64,000 bases of DNA from Euonymus europaeus (GCA_963580455.1 OY756961.1:6181001-6245000); one strand, 5' to 3'. Positions 12,622 through 24,719 are shown, counted from the first letter of the stretch. The notes: generated by a model not told the origin, from the sequence alone. Program-made: numbers and translations.

Positions 12622-14386
12622 TTAGAACCAACAAAAACATTTACCAGCAGTTGCCAAAGCTTTCTTTTTGTCCTTGGGAGAATTTAGGGCTGTTAAAGGG
12701 AGATGAGTGGGGATCTTCGAATCTGAATGAGAGACGGCTACTTCTGCAGGCACCTCTTCCAGTTCTCGGAGTGCTTCCGGTTGATCTGTTTTGGGTGTAT
12801 ATGTTAACTTGATATTTTTGTTAGCAGCCATAAGCTCTTTCTCCTCAATGTCCTTGGGAGAATTTAGGGCTGTTGAAGGGAGATGAATGGGGATCTTCGA
12901 ATCTGAGTGAGAGAAGGCTACTTCTGCAGGCACCTCTCCCAGTTCTCGGGGTGCCTCCGGTTGATCTGTTTTGGGTGTATATGTAAACTTGAGATCTTTG
13001 TTACCAGCCAATGCCAAAAGCTCTTTCTCCTTCAGCCCTTTGGCAGGTCCAATGCTGACACTAGCTGTGTTGTACTTGGCCAATGCATCTTTGAATTTCT
13101 TGATCTGCAATATTGCAACATTTCAGGAACATGTTAATGGTCATAATAGTGGAATCAAAGATGCAACACAGCCATCATAGAGGGAAATTAGTTGACATTT
13201 TAGTAAAACCAATAAACATGGTAGAATAAAACTAACCGTAGCATTAGTACAGCTAAAACTGCATACACGACCATCAGCTCCTCTGTAGAACCGGAAGAAG
13301 GGCAAGACATGAATATGGAGGCTATAACACATGGATTTGTGCTCCTCATAATTCACCTGGAGAAACTGAACATCTGGGTTCATCTCTGCGATTTGACATA
13401 TCTGTAAAGACGACCCATCTATTATTTTCAACGAATTGCATAGCCGCAAATATACCTAGACAACACATACAAACATAAATTTAAATGCATCAAAACATAA
13501 GATTCACCTTGGGATGAAGAGCTTTGCATCCACCACAACCAGGGGAGAAAAAATCAACAATAACAAGGTTGTTCCCAGCATTCAAAAGTGAATCCGCAAG
13601 GTCTTGCGCAGAAGTAACCTCCTTTATGTTGGGTTGTAGCCCCTTCTCCCACCATTTATGAGCTTTTCCAATTGGACCGCTCTGTCAATTTATCAATCAA
13701 AACAGAAAATGGTATTAAAATTTTCTATCACTGCAAGATTATGATGAGAAAAAAAGAATCGCCACAGAGAGGATTTTACATCATTGATGCAGACTGATTT
13801 CATACTAAAAAACAAACTAGATCTCGCACATGCATAAATATTAAACAACCCATTTCAGACGTGAATCCAGAAATATTCAGAGATTGAAAGAAAAACAGTA
13901 ATCCCCAGATAGAAAACTAAATCTATAAATCTCCCAGTTGATTATTTTTCAATTGTTTCGCACAAACCTTAATCATGAAAGAAAGAATTCGATGGCAAAA
14001 AAATGCACAAAAACGAAATATAATTCCAGAAAAAAGAAAACACGAAAAAAACGAATGGGAATTGCGAACGGAATTAACTAAAAAAATTACATAGAACAAA
14101 ATTAATTAAAAAAATCAACCTGCGAAGAAATGGAAACTTGAAATTGTCCTCGCTTAGGCTTCCCTTTATTTCCCCAACGAACAATCCTCTTTCCTTGAAA
14201 ATCACTTTGGAGGAACGACACCTTATGTGATCCCGAACACCGTAAGGGTTTCACTTTCGGAGACGAAAACCCACTAAAGTTGCAACTTTTGGCTAAACCA
14301 GGAACACCATTTCTATTTCGATCTTGATTGTATTTGTGGGGAGAAAAAGCTAACATATTTGCTTTACTCAGAACCTCCGTTGCCAT
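12622..14386 (-). CDS. Plastid ACHT-type thioredoxin (thioredoxin-like 1)
   Basis: Encodes an atypical Cys/His-rich thioredoxin of the ACHT (TRX-like 1) group, plastid proteins that oxidise or reduce targets such as 2-Cys peroxiredoxin. Four minus-strand exons join in frame: 14386-14120, 13681-13508, 13401-13237 and 13104-12622, giving 362 residues. Residues 1 to about 89 are basic and Ser-rich and look like a plastid transit peptide. The thioredoxin fold starts at SGPIGKAHKWWEKGLQPN, with the redox motif FFSPGCGGCKALHPK (active site CGGC, as in this family), then ICQIAEMNPDVQFLQVNYEE, the cis-Pro region HVLPFFRFYRG and CSFSCTNAT. The family's C-terminal extension ending in FTYTPK is present twice through a 180-bp tandem duplication, which makes the protein longer than usual. 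The last residues (KCFCWF) look like readout past the normal end. No break is seen. Confidence 0.93.
12671..13030 (-). repeat. 180-bp tandem duplication inside the thioredoxin coding sequence
   Basis: Bases 12671-12850 and 12851-13030 are near copies with a period of exactly 180 bp, so 60 codons are duplicated without a frame change. Each unit encodes a block of the type TYTPKTDQPEA, EVPAEVA, SHSDSKIP and ALNSPKD. The copies differ at scattered positions, so the duplication is not brand new. Confidence 0.92.
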
Positions 14387-14526
14387 TTTTCTTTCCTAAA
14401 CAATATTTTCGCTTACAGAAATCAAAAGACAAAAAGCTTTCAACGACAAAACCAGAAGATAAAATGCTCAAAAAATGCTTCTCTCTCTCTGTATTGGACT
14501 TTGAACATATCACTTTTTATGCCTTC

Positions 14527-14534
14527 GTTTATAA
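14527..14534 (-). promoter_or_regulatory. Possible TATA box of the thioredoxin gene
   Basis: On the minus strand this reads TTATAAAC, about 140 bases upstream of the ATG at 14386. The distance and sequence are suitable for a plant TATA box, but the assignment rests on position only. Confidence 0.35.
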
Positions 14535-14619
14535 GCAAAGAAGAAGAAATTCTGGACAGGTGGGCCAATTTGGGACCGTCCATTATCATGGTGATTTGAT
14601 GAAAATTCAACGGGTGTAA

Positions 14620-15095
14620 GTAAATAAACTCTATTGGGATTACACGAGCTTACCTAAAATGGAAAACAGCGGATAAGTTTCGTAATTTATTATTGTTCAA
14701 GCTCATTGAATTTTTTGAACCAGGGGTAATTTTACACGTGGCACATCTAAAATTTTTTGAATAAATAAATACTACTTGGTCTCATTTTAATTATTTCATT
14801 CATGTTTTTTCACACAGTTTAAGAAAATATTTAATTTTCTTTCAATTTGACGTTTATACTCTTATTTATAATAACAAATACTTTGACACCATAAAAAGTT
14901 AATTAATGTGCATGCTTATTGAGTTAGTTGTTGAGTTTTTCAAGTTAAGGATAAAATAAAAAAAATAATTTTCATTAATTAAAATGAACATGCACTTTGA
15001 GACATTCTAAAAAGAAATAAAAAATAATTAAAATAGAACGGATGGAGTAACTAAATTATAAAAGTACGGATAATTCGATTAGATATGATTTTGGA
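14620..15095. other. No gene seen
   Basis: AT-rich upstream region of the thioredoxin gene. No coding frame or repeat ends that I can support. Confidence 0.35.
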
Positions 15096-15099
15096 TGGA

Positions 15100-16290
15100 T
15101 TTGAGGGAGGTCTAGTCTTAAATAACACTGAACTCAACCGATGAAGAATCCCTGGCCATTGGATTAATCTAATGCCTTTCTCATTTTCTTTCTTTCTTTT
15201 AGCAATAGTTTACTTTTTCTTTCGCTTTCTCTTCTCTCTCTGTCCTATCTTCCTCTCCATTCGGTATCTTTCTCTCAATCTATTATAACAACTCTGATGG
15301 TGCTTGAGGATGGTGGTATTGAAGATTTTGGAGTGTGTACAAAAACAATAAGAAATAGAATATGTAAAAAGTGGAAAAAAATATATTAACAGATGTGGAT
15401 TGAAATGGAAAAAGTGAAAAATATTGTATTAGGAGATGTGTACACTTATATTTGTAGAGTAATAATAAATAAAGTATGTAAAAAGTGAAAAAATTGTATT
15501 TGAAGATGAGTTTTGATGATGTTGATGAGTATGTGATTTGATTTTTGTGTAATAGATATTAGACCCAATTGAAAATTTTGGAGAATATTTTGGAGTGTAT
15601 GCACTGGAGATCTAGATATAAAACCTACTCATACTCAAAATCTCATCACTAATCTTCTTCTTCCTCTCGATTATTATGTCACCGGTGGTATTCTTGGATG
15701 TAGAAGATCTCATTCAAATTGTACAAAGTTTGGTGGATTTCTAGAGGGGGTTTTTGGCTAGTTGTTGGGTGGGTTTGAATCTGACAACTTTAAAGATTTT
15801 TCCTTGAGAAAGATGAATTAGGTGATCCAGGACATACAGGTCCCTCCTTTCCTTTCTTACATTCACTGGGGAAAAGACCAACCAGGTGGAGGATGAGTTT
15901 TACTGAGCTTTTCTCACTACAGCAAATTAAATGGCAAAAGCAAGAAACCAAGTAATCTCCTTTCTTCCATCCAATTAAGCCAAAAGCGATTTGTGATTCT
16001 TAGGTAATAAAGTGAATAAACAAAGTCCAAAGCAAAGAAATTCTTCTCCTGTAATCTGTAATCATGAATTGATCCAATTTTCTCCTAAATCTGTTGGAGA
16101 AATTGACAAAAGAAGGAACAAAGAAGAGTTGAAACTGCCAAGGAAGATGAAAATTTACAGGAAAAAAGAGACTTTCGTTTTATACGAAAAGAAAAAACGA
16201 AATATTATTGAAACAGTCAAATTAATCTGAAGTCTAATGATGTTCACTGGTTGCGTCCAATGTTATTTAACACTAGACCTCTCTCGAACT
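15100..16290. mobile_element. Non-autonomous DNA element with about 50-bp TIRs
   Basis: The left end (15101-15150) contains GAGGTCTAGTCTTAAATAAC followed by ACTGAACTCAACC. The right end (about 16235-16285), read on the other strand, contains GAGGTCTAGTGTTAAATAAC followed by ATTGGACGCAACC. The arms match over about 50 bases with a few substitutions. The interior of about 1.1 kb has no transposase and contains internally repeated AAAAAGTG(G)AAAAA blocks at 15355-15500. I could not settle the target duplication, so the superfamily is open. Confidence 0.6.
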
Positions 16291-16299
16291 TGGATTTGG

Positions 16300-17040
16300 A
16301 TAAAGCATCTACATCGTTTATATTCTGTTAGACATATTCTCAAACATCACTCTCTACATCAGTTTATTCTCCGTCAGACATATTATCTACCAAATAAACG
16401 CTCATGATGCAACGGATTGATTATGGGCCGTCGGATTTGCAAATGCAAATCAAACGGTCCACTTCAGTACAGTTACACAATTTGAAATATGTATGACAAT
16501 TATTCCATAGTTTTGGCCTTTTCTACTTGTACTTTTCCTCCACAAAAAGATCTTTACTTCTTTAGTGTTCACTCCAATGGCCAAATACAATAGTGCAATT
16601 CACGAGGAAGGGATAATGTTTTTGGCACCATATTTAGGGTCAAATAAGAAGAGACCCAAAAGGTATAGTCCAACCATAAAAAGGGCAGTCGGCCGTAAAG
16701 AGTCAAGCCCACTAATGATGTCATTGAGAAAATAATTAAATTATTGTATATTTAGATTAAACAAATTAATCTTTTAAATACCACCAGGTATATATATTGG
16801 CTCAATCGGTTAAATCGAATATTAAACTTTATTTATAAAAATCATGGTTGTGAAATTCTTTCAATTTTTTAATGTTAGATATCTGTTGTATGACTGTATG
16901 AGTTGAAAATACTATTAAGGAGAACTGAACTTTATTTTTTTTTTGTTTTTTTTACTCATATTCTTTGCAATATATATATATATATATATATATGAAGAGA
17001 GATAAATTATTCTATGAGGTCTTAACTTTTGAGATCATTT
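16300..17040. other. No gene; short repeats
   Basis: At 16305-16400 two blocks of the type ATATTCT(G/C)..AGACATATT occur. They resemble segments at about 32856-32930 and 40979-41070 (GAGCGTCTACA..TTATA..CAGATATATTCTCAAC), so this is probably a small dispersed repeat family. At 16970-16993 lies an (AT)n microsatellite. Confidence 0.4.
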
Positions 17041-17063
17041 TTAGGGTTCAAATATTTTTTTTT

Positions 17064-17296
17064 CGAAATTATATTTATATTTTGATCAGTTTTACGAATT
17101 TAATGATATATTTTTTTGTTCAAAACTAAAATGAAATACCACGGAAAGAGTGTATGCATGTCGTTTGTTTTTTGTTTTTTTATATCCAACGATTTATAAT
17201 TATCATATATTTTTTTTGTTGAATTTGATTTTTGTTTTGAACAAAAAATATATAGTTGGATTCGTAAAATTGATTAAAATACAAATATAATTTACT
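17064..17296. mobile_element. Inverted-repeat MITE (copy 1 of 2)
   Basis: The left arm (17064-17137) contains AATTATATTTATATTTTGAT followed by a TTTTACGAATTTAATGATAT block and TTTTTGTTCAAAACTAAAAT. The right arm (about 17221-17296) is its imperfect reverse complement. The same arms occur at 40465-40718. The element is AT-rich, about 230 bp, and has no coding capacity. Confidence 0.5.
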
Positions 17297-17299
17297 AAT

Positions 17300-17905
17300 T
17301 CCTCTTGTCACGATGGAGAATCTAAGCCACGGAGATGACAGAAATGGAGTTCGCGATGGAGAATATGCGCAACGGAGAAGAAGATAAGGACGGAGGTAGC
17401 GATGAAGACCCCGATATGAGTAGAAGATGTGTCGCGTAGGAGAACCCGATAAAAGGCGAGTCGCAACAAAGAGGAGAACGAAGGAAGGCCCGATGGGAGG
17501 AAGGCGATACATGATGGGAGGAACCAAGCGCGATGGAGTCAGGCGCGATGGGAGGAAGAGGAGTGACGGGATTTGCGCTTAGGAGAAGACCCAGTCATTG
17601 GTGACCATCAGATGAATCCAACGCAAGAAAATAGAAATCCATTTTTTTCACCCGTAATATAAGACCGTATAAGAGAAACTCCCTATATATATATAAAATC
17701 TTTGTGTCGCCCAAGCCCAACCGATTAAATCGATTATACCGATAAGAATCGGTATTTAAAAATTGGATTAAACCAATCAAATCACATGAATTTGACCAAT
17801 TACATGTAAAAGAAAAAGAAAAAGGCACGAGATCATTAAATTTATGACTCACATTTTGACCCTTATTAATATGAAATATTGCATATGAAAGGAGCTCTAC
17901 ATTTG
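17300..17905. other. No gene; GC-richer block with a repeated CGATGG(A/G)AG motif
   Basis: From 17310 to 17580 the words CGATGGAG and CGATGGGAGGA recur, giving long but low-complexity open frames. I see no domain. It may be part of an older transposon next to the MULE. The remainder to 17905 is AT-rich. Confidence 0.35.
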
Positions 17906-17915
17906 TGTTTTTATA

Positions 17916-18038
17916 GGGAAATTTGTGGATTTGACCCGTTTTGAAAACCGTTTTAGCTATCTAACCCTGATTTTAGAAATTTTAAAATCTAACCCTTTTA
18001 GCTAAGGAAATGTCCTTCATGCCCCCACTTCTCATTTC
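17916..18038 (+). repeat. MULE left terminal inverted repeat
   Basis: Begins GGGAAATT and ends near CTTCTCATTTC. It pairs with 26615-26664 plus 28594-28667 on the other strand with very few differences. Confidence 0.92.
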
Positions 18039-18759
18039 CCTTCCTTCTAGAATGAAATCGTTAAATTCATTTTTGGACATGCACAGAGAATCCCGACGAC
18101 GCAGAAACCCATTTTCAGACAATAAGGGGAGGAGTGCGACGGCAGGTGCTCTGATTGAGCAACTCAAACTTGTTTTTGGACCACATGTACTGCAGCTCCT
18201 CAAGCTTCTTCGCACATTCCAGTATCCTAGCTGAGGTTTACAAGTCAGAAACTCGAATATGCTTTTGCCACATCTCTCCAACTCTCAAGCTTTGTCTTGT
18301 TTCGTCATTGATCCGACAACATACAGTTAACTTCTTCTACCCTCATGAATTTTTTTTCTTCCCAGATCTATATTACTGTTGCTTCCTACAGTTTAGTCTT
18401 TTTTCTTCAATTTGTTGGAGTTTTGGTCACTGAGTAGTACATTTTCGTTGTGTTTTGGAACATTGTTAGGATAGATTGCGAGTTATGGAGAAGAGAAGAG
18501 ATTGTGGTGGCGCTTAGTTTTATATGTGGTTTAGAATTTTTGGTTGAGAATAGTATGAATATTCGTTTTGAACATTGTAATATTTGGTTTAGAATGGTGT
18601 TAAATTTTATGTAAAATTAATCTAAACTACTGTAAATTACTGTAAATTATTTGGTTTAGAATGGTTTAGAATAATGTAAAATTATTTTGTAAATTACTGT
18701 CAAATTATCTTTCTAACAATACTTTCCTATTTATAAAGTACGAATTTAATTTATAAGAC
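18039..18759. other. MULE left subterminal and leader region
   Basis: No gene is seen. The short frames at 18050-18280 do not resemble a known protein. At 18528-18670 the word GGTTTAGAAT occurs several times, the same motif that recurs in the other non-coding parts of the element. Confidence 0.5.
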
Positions 18760-21475
18760 ATGAAAAAGGTTAGTATTCTGATCAGGTACTTTGGAGTGTG
18801 GGAAAAAGTTGATCTCAACTATATATACAAAGGTGGGCGAAGCAAGGGTATCATAGTTTCTGACGACATTTCTTACGTTGATTTAATGGATAAAGTCCAT
18901 GACATTACAAAACTCAACCCTCGGAGGCATAAGATTGAGATGAAGTACCTCTACAATGTGCATGGTCCTACAGAGCCAGTTGAGATTGAAGAAGACGATG
19001 ACGTACGTTTTTTCCTTCGTTGTAACACGGATAGAAGCGTTCCAGTAACTTCCTTTTGCATTTCTTCAACCATTATAGAAATCAACGAACATTTTGCCGA
19101 AAACATTCCATATAGACATCTTGCGGATGATGTGTTGTATTCTTTAGGAGAAGGAAGAGCTGAATTGAGTGGCTTTCGATGTAGCAGAAACAAAGGGAGG
19201 CCGGTGGACATTGGTGTGGTAGACTACCGTGAACCTGTGCAAGAACCTTTGGTCGATCTTTTTGATGACTATTTTGATCATGGAGAAGATGATCAAAGAT
19301 GTGATGAAGTTCCTGAACCAGTCGATAGCCCACTGCATCATCCAGTCGACGCTTCAGTAACTGATTCAGTCCATGGCAATCAAAACTCTGTGCAACATAT
19401 GACACCGACTGCAACTGAACATTGTGCCAGCATTCCTTCTGTGAACTGTGGTGCCGGAGGCTCTTTCTCTGACGAAATTTCAGATGGTATTATGGTTGAT
19501 GAATATTTCCCGGACAAGAAGACTTTGCACTTTAGGCTGTGTATGTACGCTTTGAAAAACCACTTTTAATTCAAAGTTGAGAAGTCCACTAAAACTCTAT
19601 TCGTCGCCAGATGTTATGACTCTGATTGCAAGTGGTGGCTACGGGCCACTTCTCAGGCAAACAATTCTGTATTTGTCATCAAGAAGTTCCGTGATGTTCA
19701 CGCTTCGGTTAAATGCCTTACCTTTAATGACAATCGTCAAGCAACTGGTGCGTTGATCGATGAGGTCATCAAGTCAAAATACGAGTCAGTTGGTCGCATT
19801 TATCGGTCCAATGATGTAATTCAAGATTTTCAGAAGGAATATGGTGTCAAGTGTACGTATTGGAAAGGATGGAAGGCTAGGGAAATCGCCCTAAATTCAA
19901 TATATGGATCTGCAGAGGAAGGATATTCTGATCTGCCACTCTTTTGTAAGCAAGTTAAGACAAAAAATCCAGGTATGACCATTCATACTATTCTATGTTT
20001 ACGTTGCCAGTATTTGGCTGTTCTAGACCATATAAGATAGGTTGAGAACGGAGTTGTTTAATAGTTTAGAATAGTGTTAACAATGTTTAGACTGTCATTG
20101 GTTTAGAAGTGTTTTCATGTTTAGAACAGTATTACTCATGTTTACAAGCATTTTTTGTTTTTTTGAGACACAGGTACGATCACTCACATTCAATATGACT
20201 CTGAACAGAGATTTAAATACTTCTTCATGGCTCTAGGTCCATGCATAAGAGGATTTCTTTCGTGTATGAGGCCTGTGTTTTGTGTTGATGGAACTCATCT
20301 GAAGAACAAATATAAGGGGATGTTATTTATTGCCAACACTCTTGATGGTAATAACCAAATATATCCTTTGGCTTTCGGAGTTGGTGATTCTGAAAGCGAT
20401 GCTTCTTGGGGATGGTTTTTGGAGAAGTTACGTGGGGCTATTGGGAGTATTCCCAATCTGGCTATTATTTCAGACAGGCATAAAAGTATAGAGAATGGTG
20501 TCCGACGTATTTTTCCCGAAGCATTTCATGGGGCATGCATGTATCATATTGGAGGTAATATGAAGGCCAAACGATTTCCTGAATATGCAGTAAACCTATT
20601 CTACAAGGCAGCAAAGTGTTATCGTGTTTCTGAATTCAATACAGTAATGTGCCAACTCAGAGGGTTTGAGGAGGGGAAGGTGTACGATTATTTGCAAGAT
20701 GCAGGTTTTCATAAGTGGGCTAGATGTCATTTCCCTGGGGATCGGTATAGCATCATGACCACTAACATTGCAGAGAGCATGAATGGAACCTTGAAAGAGG
20801 CTCGTTTGTTGCCAATTACGAGTTTGATGAAGTATGTCGTTGGAATGCTTCAAAGATGGTTCCATGAGCGTCGACAAGGTGCAGTTGCCATGACGAATGA
20901 GATCACAGATCACCATGAAACAATCTTACGGGTGCGACGGTTAAAAGCTAGCCGAATGCATGTCGAACCAATAAGTTACAATGAGTTCCATGTGAGGGAA
21001 TGCGACGTGAGAGGACAAGTGGATTTAGGGAGCAGGACTTGCAGCTGCAAGGTATTTGATAATGACCATCTTCCATGTGCACATGCTTGTGCAGCTATAG
21101 CCACAAGGAATTTATCAACGTCAAGTTTTTGCTCGAAATACTACACCACAGATATGTTGGTCCTTGCATATGCGGAGTCGATATACCCTATAGTCAGCAC
21201 TGATGAGCCTCCTACTGTTACAAAACCTGTTAAACCTCTTCCTCCTGTTTTCACTGCACGGTCAGGGAGGCGACCAAAATGCAGAATACAATTTGCAGGT
21301 AATTTTTATATATCTTTACATATAAACAAGTATTTATATGTTGCTGCTGTAACTCTGAATTGTATGTAATCCAGGTGAGACTGCAAATGTGAGGATGTGC
21401 AGCCGGTGCAAACAACGTGGTCACAATAGGCAAACATGCAAAGAAGCAACTCCATTGCACCCAACCAATAAGTAG
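18760..21475 (+). pseudogene. MuDR-type MULE transposase, one in-frame stop
   Basis: Encodes the DDE-type transposase of the element. Exons 18760-19972, 20174-21298 and 21375-21475 join in frame. The N-terminus (18760 to about 19050) is a PB1/ubiquitin-like domain. The MuDR DNA-binding region follows (FKVEKSTKTLFVARC, then CKWWLRATSQ). The MULE catalytic domain has its acidic residues in FCVDGTHLKNKYKG, AIISDRHKSIENGVRR and TTNIAESMNGTLKEAR. A SWIM zinc finger (CSCKVFDNDHLPCAHACAA) and a C-terminal zinc knuckle (CSRCKQRGHNRQTC) close the protein. The only defect seen is TAA at 19567-19569, between NHF and FKVEK, where one base change from a sense codon such as CAA would suffice. All frames and splice sites are otherwise open, so decay is recent. 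Loss of activity is inferred. Confidence 0.94.
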
Positions 21476-21821
21476 GAAATATGATTTTTCAATCTTCATA
21501 AAAGTGTAGTGTACCAAATAACTGATTCCTATTTTCCTTTACTGATATGTCATTGAACATAGTTGAGTACGTGAACTTTATATATTTTTCTAACTGTTCA
21601 AATCCAGTTTGAAGCATTCTAAACCATTGGGTGCTAACTGCACAAAACCATTAATAACCATTATAAACCAATTTGAACCATTCTAAACCATGTTATGGTA
21701 CCTGTTCTACACCATGTTTTTAACCTGTTCTAAACGAATTCGGATACAATTCTAAACTATTACATGTAACTCATCAGACGTTATTTGAGTGTATTAACAA
21801 CACCATTCTCCCAACCAACTC
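21476..21821. other. MULE intergenic spacer between convergent genes
   Basis: No gene. The word ATTCTAAACCA and variants such as GTTCTAAACG occur about seven times between 21615 and 21765, in the orientation opposite to that found in the transposase half. Confidence 0.6.
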
Positions 21822-22628
21822 TCAATTGCAATCATCTTTCTGTATTTTTTTCATTTCAGACAGCTTCAGCAGTGACAATGGGACGTCCGCACTCAGCAGC
21901 TCGATGAATTTGATAGTGAATACTCCGCGGTCAGAACTGAAAAAATCGAAAACCAATAGTAATGAATAATGAGTATGACAATAAACATGGTACGCAATTA
22001 TTAATACTCACCCATTCTCTTGTTGGGGAACATTGGCTGGCCGTTGTACAGGCCATTGTTTGACATCGTTAGCCCCTAGCATTCCAGCCCGCATCAACAA
22101 CTGAGGGATCATAGTCTTGAGGGCTTTCATTTGTCCCTCGAAGACTGCACCCCTGGTGTGACTTTTGAGGGAGTCATAAGCGAGTATCTGCCTCCCCTTT
22201 ATATCAATCAGAACAGCTATCCAATGACTTCCACCTAGGTTCCATGGAAGGTACACTCGCTCCACTCTTGACCATGGGACGTTGTCGCCAACACCAGCAA
22301 CATAATTGTATAGCCTTTGATCTCTGTCCCAAATAGCTGGGTCGGTGGTTTTTTTCGAATAGAAACCACCTATGCGACAAGAATAACTGAAAATAAATGT
22401 ATATAATAAAATTGATTCACAGTGTACATGGAATACGAGACAACATAACGAATGAAAAAGGTGAAGACTTTAACTTACAGCAAAGGGGGTCTTCATGATA
22501 TGAATATTTTGAGGGAACACGTTGGGTTGCTTAGTTTTCCGCATCAGAATGAAGTCAATTGCAGTGTCTAAATGCTACAAAGACAACTCATTAAATTTTA
22601 TAAATTATTTCATTCATAGAAATCCAAT

Positions 22629-22988
22629 CCACATTACAAAACACGAAATAGCACTGTGTAGCCCTAAATATAAATATTCTAAACCATAATATAACTACTC
22701 TAAACCTTAATTATAACTATTCTATACCTAAAGGTTTAGATGTCTAAACCAAATCACATAACACAAAATACCACTGTCTTTTATTAAATATAAACATTCT
22801 AAACCATAATCTAACTATTCTAAACGTAAATTTAAACTATTCTATACTGAAATGTTTAGATGTCTAAACCACATTACATAACACAAAATACCAGTGTCTA
22901 CCATTAAATATAAACATTCTAAACGAAAATATAGCTATTCTAAACCTTAATTAGAACTATTCGGTACACAAATGTTAAGAAGTATAAA
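22629..22988. repeat. Three tandem copies of a 120-bp unit in a ULP1-gene intron
   Basis: Units at 22629-22748, 22749-22868 and 22869-22988 share order and spacing exactly: CC(A)CATTACATAACAC, AAATA(C)CACTGT, AAACATTCTAAACC, CTATTCTAAAC, ACTATTCTATAC and TTTAGATGTCTAAA. The third unit runs to the exon boundary near 22996. Divergence among units is modest. Confidence 0.92.
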
Positions 22989-24719
22989 TACGTACCGTAT
23001 CTTCCAGCCATGCTTCTTGGGTAAGCAAATCAGAAAACCATTTTTTGTTGGCTGAGCATGATGGAAATTCCACATGCATCTTATCCGTCATGTTCAAGAA
23101 AAATTCATCAAACATAGCCTCGCAATCCGCTGGTAAATCCCGTTCAGGGTTGAAGTGGGTTGGGGGATGGATTGTGCGCTTAAGGGTTTTTGAGGGGTCA
23201 GTGTACGGAGACATTTGATATTTACTTGTTTTGGTAACCCTCTTAGCGCGCTGTGCCATGTTTGCAGGAGCCATCCCAATTACAGAATTTTTTATGAACT
23301 CTGCAACCTCTGGACTGGAGATGATGAAGCTTGCATCCACTGATAGTGGCTGTGGTGTAATAGGCAAAACTATATTAGTAACTTTGCTACCATCTAGCCC
23401 CTTTTCATTAATGCCTGAGTCAGGTTCTTTGTCATCATCATTAAGGCTTTGGTCATCCTTACTCTCAACCAATTTCAATTTCTTTTCTTCTTCATCTCGA
23501 CCTTCAAGGTCTTTCAAATCTCTGAGAACCTTCCCCACGATCTCTTCATCATCTTTCAGATTCTCCTCAATATTTTCTTCCCTCTCCCTACCAATATTGG
23601 ACTCAGGCTTCCCCACGATCTCTTCATCATCTTTCTTATTCTCCTCAACATTTTCTTCCTCCTCCCTACTAATATTCGTCTCAGGCTTCCTATTAACCTT
23701 TAAAACTCTCTTCTTATAACTTTTATTTAAATCCGCCAACATTTCCCTAAGAGTTTTTTCAGGCTGTTGATGTTGGTCTCTTAACCTTTGAGAATGCCTC
23801 CTTGGAGGTTTTTCCGTCATCTCATCCTTCAGCAAGGTATCTGGCACTTTAGACTTTGAAGGGGGAGCAGAACCTTGTTGTTTTATTTTAACATTGGCGA
23901 CATTCTTCTTCCTATGCTCCTCAGGGCTCTTATTTACTACCTTCTTCTCTGGAATTTTTTTCTTGTCCACCACTTTTTTTCTCGCAGTGACTGCCTTTCC
24001 TTTTTTTCTATCTTTGCATCACCTCTTACGAGGTCTTCAATTCTCTCTAGTCTATTAAGGACCATATTGCTTCGTCCATCTATTTTTTTCTCCAGGTCTG
24101 TTATCAAACCCCTCAACATGGCATAAGTGTCACCCTGTGTTCAATGAATGACAAAATTATCAGATAACTAAATTCAGACAAACACTATACTAAACTTAGA
24201 TCATCAACATTCTAAACCAAAACAAAACTTGTTATAAACCTAACGAACAATTTCAATGCTTGAATAAACAAAATCAGATTTTTTTGTTTTTAAATAAATA
24301 TTATATATATATGTATATATACATATAAACCATTACGTTATTGATATTATTCATTTAAATGGATCGGTTACAAACCTCATGCTCTTCATCGTAGTTGGTG
24401 GCCATTTTTTGTTTTTTTGGTTCTTTTTTCCCCTTTCCAGCTCTAATAACAGGTGTCTTCACAAAAATGCACAGACTGGCATTGTTTGAGCTCGAGTATT
24501 CCTATTCGAGCTCAATAATGGTAGGCAAGAGGAATTCATTCACAATTAACCCATCCATGTCCAACACATCCTCCACAGCAGCTGATCTCGGAGAAACATG
24601 GGGTCTCCACTTCAGCATTCTGGGATACATTTCGCCACTCATCGTTGCGAATTTTTCTCCCAACAAAGGCACAGCCTCGTACGCCCATATCTGCAAAGTA
24701 AAAAATGATGTTATTGTTA

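Noticed and set aside
22629..22988. Possible CRISPR-like or satellite array
   Set aside because: Regular 120-bp units without variable spacers, inside a plant transposon intron. It is a simple tandem duplication.
23231..23719. Plus-strand Ser/Phe-rich frame of 162 residues
   Set aside because: It is the antisense of the Lys/Glu-rich exon of the ULP1-like gene.
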